Source of the DNA: Gordonia soli NBRC 108243 | Lineage (GTDB): Bacteria; Actinomycetota; Actinomycetes; Mycobacteriales; Mycobacteriaceae | Direction: 5' to 3' | DNA: 64,000 nt | NCBI RefSeq assembly: GCF_000334455.1 | Contig: NZ_BANX01000005.1 | Coordinates: forward strand, 326,608-390,607 | The notes under the pieces: generated by a model | Seen by the model: the letters and a program-made list of their open reading frames with translations, nothing else | Told to the model about the DNA's origin: nothing | Database searches by the model: none | Translations under genes and position numbers: made by a program | In this document: positions 8,674 through 17,388 of the stretch, piece by piece | How positions within the stretch are numbered: the stretch's first letter is position 1 | Layout of the letters: every line of letters begins with the position of its first letter

Positions 8674-8713
8674 GCGTGATCGAGGGCGTTGCCGCCCCGG
8701 GAAGTCCGCGAAC

Positions 8714-9166
8714 TCAGCGGGCAGCCCGGCGGCGGAGCACCGTGCCGACGATCACGCGCCAACCGATCAGGAACAGCCCGAGCGCGATTGTCGCCACGAT
8801 CACGAAGCTGACCGCGACGCCCTGGTGGAGGATGTAGCGCAGCACCATCCCGACGGCCACGGCGCAGACCCAGATGACGATCCCGGCCGGCCCGATGCGG
8901 TCGGGCGCGAAGTCGTGGCCGAACCAGTCGTCGGACTGGACGTGAGAGTAGACGTATGCGATCGACCAGCCGGCGGCCGCGCCGACGACGAACGGCCACA
9001 GTGTCTGGAGCACCCCGACCAGCGCGAAGCCGTCATGGTGATTTGCACGGCCGATGAGGACGAAGACGGTCACGGCGACCAGGTCCAGCAGCGCGGCCAC
9101 GGTCATCGGCACCCGCGCACGCGTCGTGCGGGCCCCGACGTCGTCGATGGTCTGCGACTCCGGCAT
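8714..9166 (-). CDS. DUF3054 family membrane protein
   Basis: A 150-residue protein with four predicted transmembrane helices. Features typical of DUF3054 are the IGRANHHDG loop after helix 1, the TLWPFVVGAAAGW helix and the closing FLIGWR. Function is unknown. It ends convergently with the PBP-like gene and starts 5 nt after the stop of the upstream flippase-like gene, so the two probably form an operon. Confidence 0.82.
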   Translation of the reverse strand: MPESQTIDDVGARTTRARVPMTVAALLDLVAVTVFVLIGRANHHDGFALVGVLQTLWPFVVGAAAGWSIAYVYSHVQSDDWFGHDFAPDRIGPAGIVIWVCAVAVGMVLRYILHQGVAVSFVIVATIALGLFLIGWRVIVGTVLRRRAAR

Positions 9167-9171
9167 GGCCC

Positions 9172-10428
9172 TTACGGTAGCGCCTGCCCGCGGCCCGGGG
9201 AATCGCCGTCCCCCGACTCGGGAGAGGGTGCGGCGGGGGGCTCCGTGGATTGGTCCGATCGGATGACATTTGGCCGGTCGACGTGGTCGTCCGGTCTGGG
9301 GGGAGGCCGCTCGTCGTCGGGACCACGGGCGGTCGTCTCGGCCGGGTCCGATCCGGTCTCCGGCCCGAGGTCCTCGGTGATCTCGGCGTCGAGGTCGTCC
9401 CCGGTCTTGATGGTGGTCCGGAACATCACCATGATGATCACCCAACCGACGGCGGCCACCAGCACGTAGCTGATGATGCGGTAGACGAGGACGGCGAGGA
9501 TGGCGTCCGCCGCTGGCATCCCGGCACTGGTCAGAGCCGGCACCAGCACTGCATCGACCACGCCGATGCCGCCGGGCAGGAGCGGCACGGCGGTGCCGAC
9601 GGCCTTGGATGCGGCGTACGCGACCATCAGGCCGGCGATGCTCGGCTCCGCACCGACCGCCCAGCAGGCGAACATCAGGCAGCCGACGTCGGCTACCCAG
9701 TTGAAGAAGCTCCATCCGAACGAGATGGCGGTGTCACGACGATTGAGCTGCACCGCGCGCAGCTGCTCGAGGGTCTCGCGGAGTCGGGCGATGCCGTGGT
9801 CGTCGGACTTGTTGCGTACCTGGTTGAGCCAACCGAGCATCCGTATCCCGGTGTTCTCCAACGACTCCGGATGGCTTGCGAGATATTGCAGGATCACTGC
9901 GACGGCGATGAAGCCGACGACGGAGAAGACCACCGAGAACGGACTGGTCTTGGCGCCGGCCAACAGCGCACCACCGAATCCGAGGACAGCCAGTCCGACG
10001 CCGGCGAGGAGTCCGGACATGACGACCTGCCAGGACGCCACCACCGGCGTAGCGCCCCATTTCCGCGTCTCGCGGTAGGTGAAGGCGGGGGCGAGGACCT
10101 GTCCGCCCGGCATGGTCTGCGACACCGAGTTGGCGGCGAGTACCACCGAGAGCGACTTCCACTGGGATACCCGCACGCCTGCCGACCGCAGTAGGGCTCG
10201 CTGGACCTGCGCGAAGCTGTCCATCGATGCGAGGGCAGCGACGATGCAGGCCGCGATCCACACCCAGTTGAGCTCGCCGACGCGGTCCCACGCCTGCTCG
10301 AGCTTCGGCCAGATCAGGAACACCTCGACGGCGAGGACGGCCAGTACGACAGCGAGGAGTACCCACCGCAACCACCAGAAACGTGGTCGCGGCGCGGCGA
10401 TGTGACCCGCCGACTCCTCCGACGACAT
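9172..10428 (-). CDS. YbhN/lysylphosphatidylglycerol synthase transmembrane-type protein
   Basis: About 418 residues with seven to eight transmembrane helices. The superfamily motifs NSVSQTMPGGQV (about 103-114) and the PLLPGGIGVVDAVL helix are present. A disordered, Asp/Pro-rich cytoplasmic tail fills the last 80 residues. The catalytic domain of full-length MprF is absent, so it is the flippase-like membrane module alone. An in-frame ATG at 10440 would add four residues. It is divergent from the AI-2E family gene across 22-34 bp. Confidence 0.85.
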   Translation of the reverse strand: MSSEESAGHIAAPRPRFWWLRWVLLAVVLAVLAVEVFLIWPKLEQAWDRVGELNWVWIAACIVAALASMDSFAQVQRALLRSAGVRVSQWKSLSVVLAANSVSQTMPGGQVLAPAFTYRETRKWGATPVVASWQVVMSGLLAGVGLAVLGFGGALLAGAKTSPFSVVFSVVGFIAVAVILQYLASHPESLENTGIRMLGWLNQVRNKSDDHGIARLRETLEQLRAVQLNRRDTAISFGWSFFNWVADVGCLMFACWAVGAEPSIAGLMVAYAASKAVGTAVPLLPGGIGVVDAVLVPALTSAGMPAADAILAVLVYRIISYVLVAAVGWVIIMVMFRTTIKTGDDLDAEITEDLGPETGSDPAETTARGPDDERPPPRPDDHVDRPNVIRSDQSTEPPAAPSPESGDGDSPGRGQALP

Positions 10429-10462
10429 AGTGCACACCATATCCACAGCTACGCTTACTCCC

Positions 10463-11833
10463 GTGAGCGATGCCGACTCGGTAGGACGGTCGAGCCGCGA
10501 TCTGGCGGCGATCGATCGTGCCAAGGTGCATCCGCTGGTGCGGGCAAGCGCCGAATGGGCGTGGCGACTGCTGCTGATCGTGGCGGCCGTGTACGTGTTG
10601 CTGCAGGTCTTCCGGCACTTCGAAGAGGTGCTGGTCCCGGTGGCCCTCGCGATCCTGGGTGCCGCGATGCTGGTCCCGGTCGTCGACGAGATGGATCGAC
10701 GCAAGGTGCCGCGGTCGCTCGCGGTCCTGCTCACCATCATCGTGTCGCTCGGCATCCTCGCCGCGGTACTGACGTTTGTGGTCAAGGAGTTCATCCGCGG
10801 CTTCCCGGCGCTGACCCAGGAGATATCCGGAACCGTCGAGAGCGTCCGTGACTGGCTGATCACCGGGCCGTTCGGGGTCGGTGAGGACCAGGTCCGCAAC
10901 ATCGGCAACGACATCCTCGACTTCATGCAGCACAACCAGGACAAGGTCACCAGCGGTGCCCTCGCCACCGCGGGGACGGCGACGGAGATCGTCACCGGGG
11001 CACTGCTGGCCTTGTTCCTGCTGATCTTCTTCCTCTACGGCGGCGGCCAGATCTGGACCTTCACCACCAAGTTGGTCCCCACCCCGAGTCGCGGAAAGGT
11101 GCGATCGGCGGGGATCGCCGGCTTCGGGACGCTCGTCGGATACGTGCGGGCCACGGTTGCAGTCGCATTCGTCGACGCCTGCGGCATCGGTGTCGGCCTG
11201 GCGATCCTGCAGGTCCCGCTCGCATTGCCACTGGCGTCGCTGGTCTTCCTCGGCGCGTTCATCCCCATCGTCGGCGCGCTGATCACCGGCACCCTCGCGG
11301 TGCTCGTCGCATTGGTCACCAAGGGCTGGATCGCGGCGGTCATCGCAACGGCCATCGTCGTCGGCGTGATGCAGTTGGAGAGCCATGTGCTGCAGCCGTT
11401 CCTGCTCGGTCGGTCGGTGCGGCTGCACCCCGTCGCCGTGGTGTTGGCGATCGCCGCGGGCATCGTGTCGGCAGGCATCATCGGTGGGCTGCTCGCGGTT
11501 CCGTTGATCGCTTTCGGCAACACATTCGTCCGACACCTGTCGGGTGCCCGACACCGGTCGCACGAGAACTCGTCGGAGAAGATGTACCCCGCCGCGCCGG
11601 ATGCGCCGCGGTGGGAGCTCACCGACTCGGAGGACGACGTCGTCGACGACCTCACCGACGACCTCGCCGACGACGCGGCCGGCGCTGACGGGCCGGACAG
11701 CAGCGACGGGCCGGACAGCAGGAACGAGTCGGGCAGCAGCAACGGTTCAGGCGTCGACGACTCGGCCGGCCGTGACGAGTCGCGCAGCAGCGACGACCCG
11801 GATCCCGACACCACACCCCCCGCGAACGGCTGA
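10463..11833 (+). CDS. AI-2E/PerM family transporter
   Basis: About 456 residues with eight predicted membrane segments. The family pattern is present: an N-terminal hairpin, a long soluble region near 100-160, then the conserved PIVGALITGTLAVLVAL and HPVAVVLAIAAG helices. The last 90 residues are an unusual low-complexity acidic tail rich in Asp, Ser and Gly, with GPDSSDGPDS-like repeats. GTG 10463 is chosen because TACGCT at 10450 would give a leaderless start there. The substrate is unknown. Confidence 0.85.
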   Translation: MSDADSVGRSSRDLAAIDRAKVHPLVRASAEWAWRLLLIVAAVYVLLQVFRHFEEVLVPVALAILGAAMLVPVVDEMDRRKVPRSLAVLLTIIVSLGILAAVLTFVVKEFIRGFPALTQEISGTVESVRDWLITGPFGVGEDQVRNIGNDILDFMQHNQDKVTSGALATAGTATEIVTGALLALFLLIFFLYGGGQIWTFTTKLVPTPSRGKVRSAGIAGFGTLVGYVRATVAVAFVDACGIGVGLAILQVPLALPLASLVFLGAFIPIVGALITGTLAVLVALVTKGWIAAVIATAIVVGVMQLESHVLQPFLLGRSVRLHPVAVVLAIAAGIVSAGIIGGLLAVPLIAFGNTFVRHLSGARHRSHENSSEKMYPAAPDAPRWELTDSEDDVVDDLTDDLADDAAGADGPDSSDGPDSRNESGSSNGSGVDDSAGRDESRSSDDPDPDTTPPANG

Positions 11834-11845
11834 TCGGCGCACCGG

Positions 11846-13027
11846 ATGTCGGCCGTCACGCCGGAGGGCCGCGTCCGTGCTGTCGTGGTCGGTGCCGACA
11901 CCGACCCGGTGGGGCCGCTCTGGCGGGGTGCGCAGATGTTGCGGGTCCTGTCGTTCCTCTATGCACTCGGCTTCCAGATAGCGGTCAACGACGACCTCGC
12001 ACATCCGGCGGTGACCTGGGCGCTCTTCGGTGTGCTCGCAGCGTGGACGATCGCGTGCGGCGTTGCCTACTACGTCGGTTTCGGGCGCAATCGATGGTGG
12101 GTGGGCGCCGAGATCGTCGTCGTCTGCGCGCTGATGATCTCCACGCCCTTCGTCGCGGGTGGTGACTGGGCCAATGACAATCAGAGCTGGCCCACCACGT
12201 TGTGGGCCACCAACGCCGTGGTGTCCGCGGCCATCCTCGGCGGACCGATCTGGGGCATCGTGGTCGGGCTGGTGGTGGGTGGTACCAGCACATATGTCAA
12301 GGGACACTTCAGTTTCGACTTCGGACGCAACGCGACCGTCATCGTGATCGTGGTGACCGGCATGGCGGTCGGACTCGCATCGGCGAATGCTCGACGGGCG
12401 GCGACGGCATTGGCGACCGCCGCCCGGATCGCGGCGCGGACCGAGGAACGAGAGCGGTTGTCCCGCGAGGTCCACGACGGTGTCCTCCAGGTCTTGTCGT
12501 TGATCGCCAAGCGCGGCCGCGAGATCGGGGGACCGACCACCGAGCTCGCCGAGCTGGCAGGCTCCCAGGAACAGGCTCTCCGACAACTGATCTCGGAGAC
12601 CGGCAGCACCATAGGGGTCGACGGCGATGCCGAGGACCTCGCGGCCGTGTTGCGCGCGATGGCCCGCCCGGGGGTGTCGGTGAGTGCACCCGCGCGTCCG
12701 GTGGTGGTGCCCCGCACCACCGTGGTAGAGATCGCCGGAGCCGTGACGAATGCCCTGGACAATGTCACCCGCCACGCAGGAGTCGGGGCGCGCGCCTTCG
12801 TACTCCTCGAGGATCTCGACGACCGGGTCGTGGTCAGCGTGCGCGACGACGGGGTGGGGATCGCGGACGGGCGGCTGGCCGAGGCCGAACAGCAGGGACG
12901 GATGGGTGTCTCGAAGGCCATCGTCGGACGGATCGAGAGTCTCGGCGGCGCAGCGGTGCTCGACTCCGAACCGGGCGTCGGCACAGAATGGGAACTCACG
13001 GTTCCGGTGGAGCGGGAGGTCGGATGA
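11846..13027 (+). CDS. MacS-type sensor histidine kinase
   Basis: A 393-residue kinase. Five to six N-terminal transmembrane helices (about 30-185) are followed by a HisKA_3-like dimerisation region with REVHDGVLQ (phosphoacceptor His near 210), then an HATPase domain with the N box NALDNVTRHAG, DDGVGI and MGVSKAIVGRI. The membrane part resembles the DUF5931 sensor of the actinobacterial MacS family. It overlaps the response regulator start by four bases (ATGA), so the pair is translationally coupled. The signal is unknown. Confidence 0.9.
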   Translation: MSAVTPEGRVRAVVVGADTDPVGPLWRGAQMLRVLSFLYALGFQIAVNDDLAHPAVTWALFGVLAAWTIACGVAYYVGFGRNRWWVGAEIVVVCALMISTPFVAGGDWANDNQSWPTTLWATNAVVSAAILGGPIWGIVVGLVVGGTSTYVKGHFSFDFGRNATVIVIVVTGMAVGLASANARRAATALATAARIAARTEERERLSREVHDGVLQVLSLIAKRGREIGGPTTELAELAGSQEQALRQLISETGSTIGVDGDAEDLAAVLRAMARPGVSVSAPARPVVVPRTTVVEIAGAVTNALDNVTRHAGVGARAFVLLEDLDDRVVVSVRDDGVGIADGRLAEAEQQGRMGVSKAIVGRIESLGGAAVLDSEPGVGTEWELTVPVEREVG

Positions 13028-13686
13028 GCGAGGCGGCACTGCGGGTCATGGTGGTCGACGACCATCCGATGTGGCGCGACGGGGTCGCCCGTGACCTGGC
13101 CGACGAGGGCTTCGAGGTGGTCGCGACCGCCGACGGTGTCGGCAGCGCGGGTCGTAGGGCAGGCGCGGTGACCCCCGACGTGGTGTTGATGGACATGCAG
13201 CTGCCGGACGGCACCGGCGCGGAGGCCACGGCTGCGGTCCTGGCGGTGTCACCGGCCAGTCGGGTGCTCGTGCTGTCGGCATCGGAGGAGCGGGACGACG
13301 TCCTGGAGGCCGTGAAGGCCGGTGCGAGTGGCTATCTGGTGAAGAGTTCGTCGCGCACCGAGCTGGTGGACGCGGTCCGCGCGACCGCCGACGGTCAGGC
13401 GGTCTTCACGCCCGGTCTGGCCGGACTCATCCTCGGTGAGTATCGGCGGATGTCGCAGGAGCCGACCACCGATCCGGCCATGCCCCGGCTCACCGATCGC
13501 GAGACCGAGGTGCTGCGATACGTCGCAAAGGGGTTGAGCGCCAAACAGATCGCACGCAAGCTGTCGCTGAGTCACCGGACCGTCGAGAATCACGTGCAGG
13601 CGACCCTGCGGAAGCTGCAATTGGGCAATCGTGTCGAGCTGACGCGGTACGCGATCGAACACGGCCTGGACGAGCCGCCCGCCTGA
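13024..13686 (+). CDS. NarL/LuxR-family response regulator
   Basis: A 220-residue regulator. The receiver domain (about 5-125) has the acidic pair DDH, the phosphoacceptor Asp in VVLMDMQLPDG and the conserved Lys in GYLVKSS. The LuxR helix-turn-helix (about 155-215) contains LTDRETEVLRYVAKGLSAKQ. It is the cognate partner of the overlapping upstream kinase. Confidence 0.92.
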   Translation: MSEAALRVMVVDDHPMWRDGVARDLADEGFEVVATADGVGSAGRRAGAVTPDVVLMDMQLPDGTGAEATAAVLAVSPASRVLVLSASEERDDVLEAVKAGASGYLVKSSSRTELVDAVRATADGQAVFTPGLAGLILGEYRRMSQEPTTDPAMPRLTDRETEVLRYVAKGLSAKQIARKLSLSHRTVENHVQATLRKLQLGNRVELTRYAIEHGLDEPPA

Positions 13687-13750
13687 ACGTCGACGGTCGG
13701 GGTGCCGCCGACCGACCACCGGGTTCGCCGGTGACCCCTAGGGTGGAGTC

Positions 13751-14464
13751 GTGCCACATCTGATCCGTGACGACGACGTGTACGTGCTCCACCTCGACGA
13801 CGCCGACGGCGACGGAACGGGTGAGAACGTGATCGGCCCGCCCGCTGTCCGGCAGATCGGCGAACTCCTCGACGAGGTGGCGGCCGCCGACGGAGCATCC
13901 GGGCTGGTGACGACCGGTGCTGGCAAGTTCTTCTCCACCGGCCTCGACACCGCCTGGGTACTGCAGAACGTCGAGCAGGTGGACGCCTACACCCAGAGTG
14001 TGCAGGAGTTGCTGGCGCGGTTCCTCAGCTTCCCGATGCCAACGGCCGCCGCGATCAACGGCCACGCCTTCGGCGCCGGGGCCCTGCTGGCATTCGCTCA
14101 CGATCGGATCGTCATGCGCGCCGACCGGGGCTTCCTGTGCATGCCCGGGGTGACCATCGGCGCGAGCTATGCGCCGGGCAGCGTCCGCTTGGTGGCGGCC
14201 AAGGTGCCCGCCCCGATCAACCACGAGGTGCTGGTCACGGGTCGGCGTTACGGGGGTGCCGTCGCCACCGAATTGGGCATCGTGCACGAGGCGGTCGCCC
14301 AGGACGAGGTGGTACCCGCCGCGACGAAGTGGGTGCGTGAGCACGGCCATCTGAGCGGCCGGACCATCGGCGAGATCAAAGCGTCGCTCCATGCCGACGT
14401 GGTTGACGCCCTGCGTGCCGAGGTCAGCGGTGTCGGTGATCAGGCGGCTATCGCGGACAGTTGA
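13751..14464 (+). CDS. Enoyl-CoA hydratase/isomerase family protein
   Basis: A 237-residue crotonase-fold protein. The oxyanion-hole segments GKFFSTGLD (about 58-66) and NGHAFGAGALLAFAHD (about 99-114) are present. Where hydratases carry the second catalytic Glu, this protein reads MPGVTIGASYAPG, so it resembles the short enoyl-CoA isomerase-like group and need not be a hydratase. GTG 13751 matches the usual N terminus. It stands alone; the next gene is on the other strand. Confidence 0.82.
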   Translation: MPHLIRDDDVYVLHLDDADGDGTGENVIGPPAVRQIGELLDEVAAADGASGLVTTGAGKFFSTGLDTAWVLQNVEQVDAYTQSVQELLARFLSFPMPTAAAINGHAFGAGALLAFAHDRIVMRADRGFLCMPGVTIGASYAPGSVRLVAAKVPAPINHEVLVTGRRYGGAVATELGIVHEAVAQDEVVPAATKWVREHGHLSGRTIGEIKASLHADVVDALRAEVSGVGDQAAIADS

Positions 14465-14502
14465 TGCGATCCACCGCCGAGCGGCCAATACCGGTCGCCC
14501 TG

Positions 14503-14751
14503 TCAGGCACCGGGAGTCGCGAACACGAATAGTGCCATGAACGCGATGTTGATGAAGTACGAGGCTTCGACGAGGCTGACCGTGATGAAGAACGGTGTGA
14601 ATAGGCGGGTCTGGGCTTCGGGTTGACGAGCGACGCCTTCGATGAGTCGAGACCCTGCTACGCCGTTGCCGATACCTGCAGCCATCGCGCCGCCTGCGAG
14701 GGTTATCGCGCCCGCGAGCAGGGCGTCGCCGATGAGTGCTTCGCTGGCCAT
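14503..14751 (-). CDS. atpE: Orphan F-type ATP synthase c subunit (second atpE)
   Basis: An 82-residue two-helix proteolipid, very close to mycobacterial AtpE. It carries the loop [18 protein letters not shown] and the ion-binding Glu in LVEASYFIN. No other ATP synthase gene is nearby. Against M. tuberculosis AtpE numbering, Asp28 is Asn here (AGIGNGVAG) and Ala63 is Ser (EASYFIN); both positions belong to the bedaquiline site. The gene has a regular start and no frameshift. A large palindrome lies about 100 bp upstream. It is likely an extra, conditionally expressed c ring subunit, or else the cell's only atpE in displaced form. Confidence 0.9.
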   Translation of the reverse strand: MASEALIGDALLAGAITLAGGAMAAGIGNGVAGSRLIEGVARQPEAQTRLFTPFFITVSLVEASYFINIAFMALFVFATPGA

Positions 14752-14852
14752 GATTGCTTCTCTCGAATCGCGGAACGTGGACTGCCGTAGCGATGTCGAC
14801 AGTGACGTCCTCATCGCGACGACTAGTCTGTGGTCGTTTCGGTGGGTCAGAG

Positions 14853-14890
14853 TTCGACCGATTGGTCTAATCATAGACCAATCGGTCGAA
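14853..14890. promoter_or_regulatory. 38-bp perfect palindrome, probable TetR-type operator
   Basis: The arms TTCGACCGATTGGTCTA and TAGACCAATCGGTCGAA are perfect 17-nt reverse complements around ATCA. Each arm also holds a near-palindrome (GACCGATTGGTC), typical of overlapping TetR dimer sites. It lies between the orphan atpE and a regulator-like remnant on the other strand. The rest of the gene-free interval 14752-15133 shows nothing else. Confidence 0.65.
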
Positions 14891-14910
14891 TTCTGCGAGC
14901 GCGGTGATGA

Positions 14911-15063
14911 TCCGGGACACCCTGCGGGTTTGCCGACGCCCGCCAGGCGTTGCTGGCGATCAGCTGGAGTCTGTCGATGATGGGGGACCTCGATCTCGAC
15001 GACGGTGACAGTCGCGCGGCTGCTGAACAGCTGGCCCAGGACATCATCGTCGCTCGTTTGTAG
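14911..15063 (+). pseudogene. C-terminal remnant of a probable TetR-type regulator
   Basis: An open frame of 50 codons without a start, preceded by tandem stops at 14905-14910. It ends with [17 protein letters not shown] and then [15 protein letters not shown], like the last helices of TetR proteins. The position beside a large palindrome and divergent from atpE fits a decayed regulator gene. Family assignment rests on a short stretch only. Confidence 0.35.
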
Positions 15064-15133
15064 GTCGACTTCCTCGCTGAACGTGTCGGGTGTCGATGGC
15101 TGTGCCTTGGTCGGTGCCGACTAGATTGAGCGG

Positions 15134-15685
15134 ATGCGGCCTGGACGAGGATCGATCCGCCTCACCCTCACCTGCCAAGCAGCAATTCTGATAGTTCTGG
15201 GGACGATGATCGCTGCCTGCGGCGATCAGGCTCCGACGGGCCCGAGCCTCCCTTCCGTCAACGGAGGGGGTGCAAGTTGGGAACGCCGAAATGCCTCGCT
15301 GCCCTCCCCTGTTCCTACACAACAGAGTGAGTTCGTAGGTAGGTGGACGGGCCACCTCAGGGACCTCAGTTTGAACGGCGACGGTACTGGTTCGATCGGA
15401 GTTCGAAAGCCCGCCAAGCTCCCTGACGGCCGCGTCGTCGGCGAACGATGGTCGTTGCGGTGGTTTCACGACGGGCACTCGATCATTGTCACGTTCGGAC
15501 AGCGAACAGCTTTCGACGGCGACGGATCGAGCGGCCTCATTGAGGCGAACTCCAGTCACTCGGCATCGTTGGCTACAGCGTCAGATTCAGCAGACACCAC
15601 GTTCATGCTGATGTCCGGGTTCGGTCGGCCTGCGCTGAGCCTCGCATGGTGCCGGGTAGATGCTCCACTGGGCATCTGCGGCTAG
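15134..15685 (+). CDS. Hypothetical lipoprotein
   Basis: A 183-residue protein with a basic N terminus, a hydrophobic core and the lipobox MIAAC (Cys near 29). The mature part has a Pro/Ser linker followed by a beta-rich region starting at FVGRWTGHLRDLSLNGDGTG, a pattern seen in small secreted barrels, with two Cys near the C terminus. No family is recognised. Codon use is less GC-biased than in the core genes. Confidence 0.6.
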   Translation: MRPGRGSIRLTLTCQAAILIVLGTMIAACGDQAPTGPSLPSVNGGGASWERRNASLPSPVPTQQSEFVGRWTGHLRDLSLNGDGTGSIGVRKPAKLPDGRVVGERWSLRWFHDGHSIIVTFGQRTAFDGDGSSGLIEANSSHSASLATASDSADTTFMLMSGFGRPALSLAWCRVDAPLGICG

Positions 15686-15905
15686 AGCCGTGACGCTTCA
15701 CATGGCCGCCGGAGTTGTTTTGGCGCTATCCGCTGAGGCCCGGGCGAACGCCGAAAGTCACGCTCGACGCGGAGGTTGACGGCTCCGAGTAGTCCGATCA
15801 GCGCTCCGACTGCACTGAGGTGCACGGTGAGCGCTCGGTTCGAGAGAGTCACCTGTGCGACGTTACGGATCATGGGCGTACGAATCGCACATGCCGCCGC
15901 CACCT

Positions 15906-16262
15906 CTAGTCAGGGCCACAGCCTCCGAGTTCGCAGCCCATCCATACGAAGGCGACGACGGTGGTCAGCGGGAGGTAGCCGATGAGGAATGGGACGACGA
16001 ACCATCGGCTGGATGTCCATCGCAGCGCGACGAGTCCGCAGACGACGATGACGGCTGCCAGGGGGATGATCCAGGACATCCAGTACGTGGCGGGTGGTGG
16101 TTCTGGAGCTGGGGGAGGGTCGGCGATGCCGAACAGGTCTCGGAAACCCTGTGGCACCCACACGACCGTGGCGGGACCGAGAACGGGTCCGCAGATCAGC
16201 CCAGCGATGGCGAGGACCGCGCGTAGTGTCTGCTGCGCGTTGCTCGAATGATGCGACGTCAT
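15906..16262 (-). CDS. Hypothetical membrane protein
   Basis: A 118-residue protein with three transmembrane segments (about 15-35, 57-77 and 88-107), a Pro-rich extracytoplasmic loop (DPPPAPEPPP) and a short Cys-containing tail (CELGGCGPD). ATG 16262 is chosen over longer forms because membrane character begins there. Unrecognised. A 73-codon frame just downstream on the same strand (15682-15903) has one hydrophobic stretch but no other support. Confidence 0.5.
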   Translation of the reverse strand: MTSHHSSNAQQTLRAVLAIAGLICGPVLGPATVVWVPQGFRDLFGIADPPPAPEPPPATYWMSWIIPLAAVIVVCGLVALRWTSSRWFVVPFLIGYLPLTTVVAFVWMGCELGGCGPD

Positions 16263-16340
16263 CCTGGGTAGAACTCGCGACGGGTGTGTCCGGTCAATCC
16301 GCGATCTCCTGATCCGACGGTGGGCTGTACGGCCCGGAAT

Positions 16341-16397
16341 CGCAGCGAGGATCGCCCGATGGTGAATCGGACCCCGTCCCATGCCCGTTGACGGTGC
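16341..16397 (+). repeat. 57-bp dispersed repeat, left copy
   Basis: Matches 28094-28149 in the same orientation, with three substitutions and one single-base gap. Shared blocks include CGCAGCGAGGATCGCCCG and CCCATGCCCGTTGACGGTGC. It lies in the otherwise featureless interval 16263-16650. The two copies bracket about 11.7 kb of accessory-type genes. Confidence 0.75.
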
Positions 16398-16650
16398 GGC
16401 CTCGTGCGTTCTCTCGCTGTGTGTTCCGGCCTCGTTGTCTCCCAACAGCACTGCCTCTTCTGACAGGGCCAGGCTGGCCAAACGGCTCGGGCCGACTGTG
16501 CTTCTGGGACTGGTGGCGAGGCGTGGAGGTTAGGCTAGCGGTGACACTATCGCGACGTCGAGGTGAATGTCGGCACTGTGAAGCGATCTGCTGACACTCA
16601 CTCTGTGGCGATCATCGTGATTTGCGACCAGATGTGAGGAGGGGATTGGT

Positions 16651-17388
16651 GTGGGCGCTTCGACCGGCGGAATGCAGGAGCGTGGAATTCATGGCGACAT
16701 CGAGCGACTGGCACGTGACCTTCACGGTGCCCCTGGGCAGATGTGGACGACTCCGGATACCTTGTTGGCCGATGTCACGCAGGCTGCAGTAGACATCTTG
16801 CCCGGCGTCGATCACTCCGCTGTCACCTTGGTTGTCAAGTCAACGCACAAGTCGCATCGGCCCAGTTTGGAATCTACCGCGGCCACCAGCGCGGTCGCTG
16901 TTGCAGTTGATCAGATTCAACACACCCTCGGAGAAGGGCCCTGTGTTGCAGCGGCATGGAGACAGCGCAGCGTGCGTATCGATGACCTCGCGGATGAATC
17001 TCGCTGGCCCCGTTTTGCGCTCGCGATCATCGAGCAGACACCGGTCCGTGCTGCCATGGCCATCCAGCTGTTCACCAACGGCGAAGAGTTGGGTGCATTG
17101 AACCTGTACTCGGAGACTCCCAACAGCTTCTCCGACGATCTCGAAGATCTTGCGCATCAGCTGTCGACACACGCTGCGATCGCACTATCGGGATCGCGCA
17201 GAGGTCAACAATTCCGCAGCGCGCTGGCCTCACGCGACACCATAGGCCAGGCCAAGGGCATCATCATGGAGCGCTTCGGAATCGACGCTGTCGCGGCATT
17301 TCAGCTACTGCGGCGGCTATCCCAGGAAAGCAACACCGCCCTAGCAGTGATCGCCGAACAACTTGTCAGTGGCGTGCATAATCCGTGA
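16651..17388 (+). CDS. GAF-ANTAR transcription antitermination regulator
   Basis: A 245-residue protein. An N-terminal GAF sensor domain (about 20-175, including LGEGPCVAAAW) is followed by a C-terminal ANTAR domain (about 185-240) with RDTIGQAKGIIMERFGIDA, the RNA-binding three-helix module of AmiR/NasR. Such one-component proteins act on paired-hairpin RNA antiterminators. GTG 16651 follows a very strong site (GAGGAGGGG). No ANTAR-type twin hairpin was recognised nearby. Confidence 0.88.
   Translation: MGASTGGMQERGIHGDIERLARDLHGAPGQMWTTPDTLLADVTQAAVDILPGVDHSAVTLVVKSTHKSHRPSLESTAATSAVAVAVDQIQHTLGEGPCVAAAWRQRSVRIDDLADESRWPRFALAIIEQTPVRAAMAIQLFTNGEELGALNLYSETPNSFSDDLEDLAHQLSTHAAIALSGSRRGQQFRSALASRDTIGQAKGIIMERFGIDAVAAFQLLRRLSQESNTALAVIAEQLVSGVHNP

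Noticed and set aside
9250..10194. Long open frame on the plus strand over the YbhN-like gene
   Set aside because: A shadow frame caused by high third-position GC; the minus strand has clear membrane-protein features.
15682..15903. 73-codon frame on the minus strand
   Set aside because: One hydrophobic stretch only, arginine-rich ends and no start signal; too weak to list as a gene.
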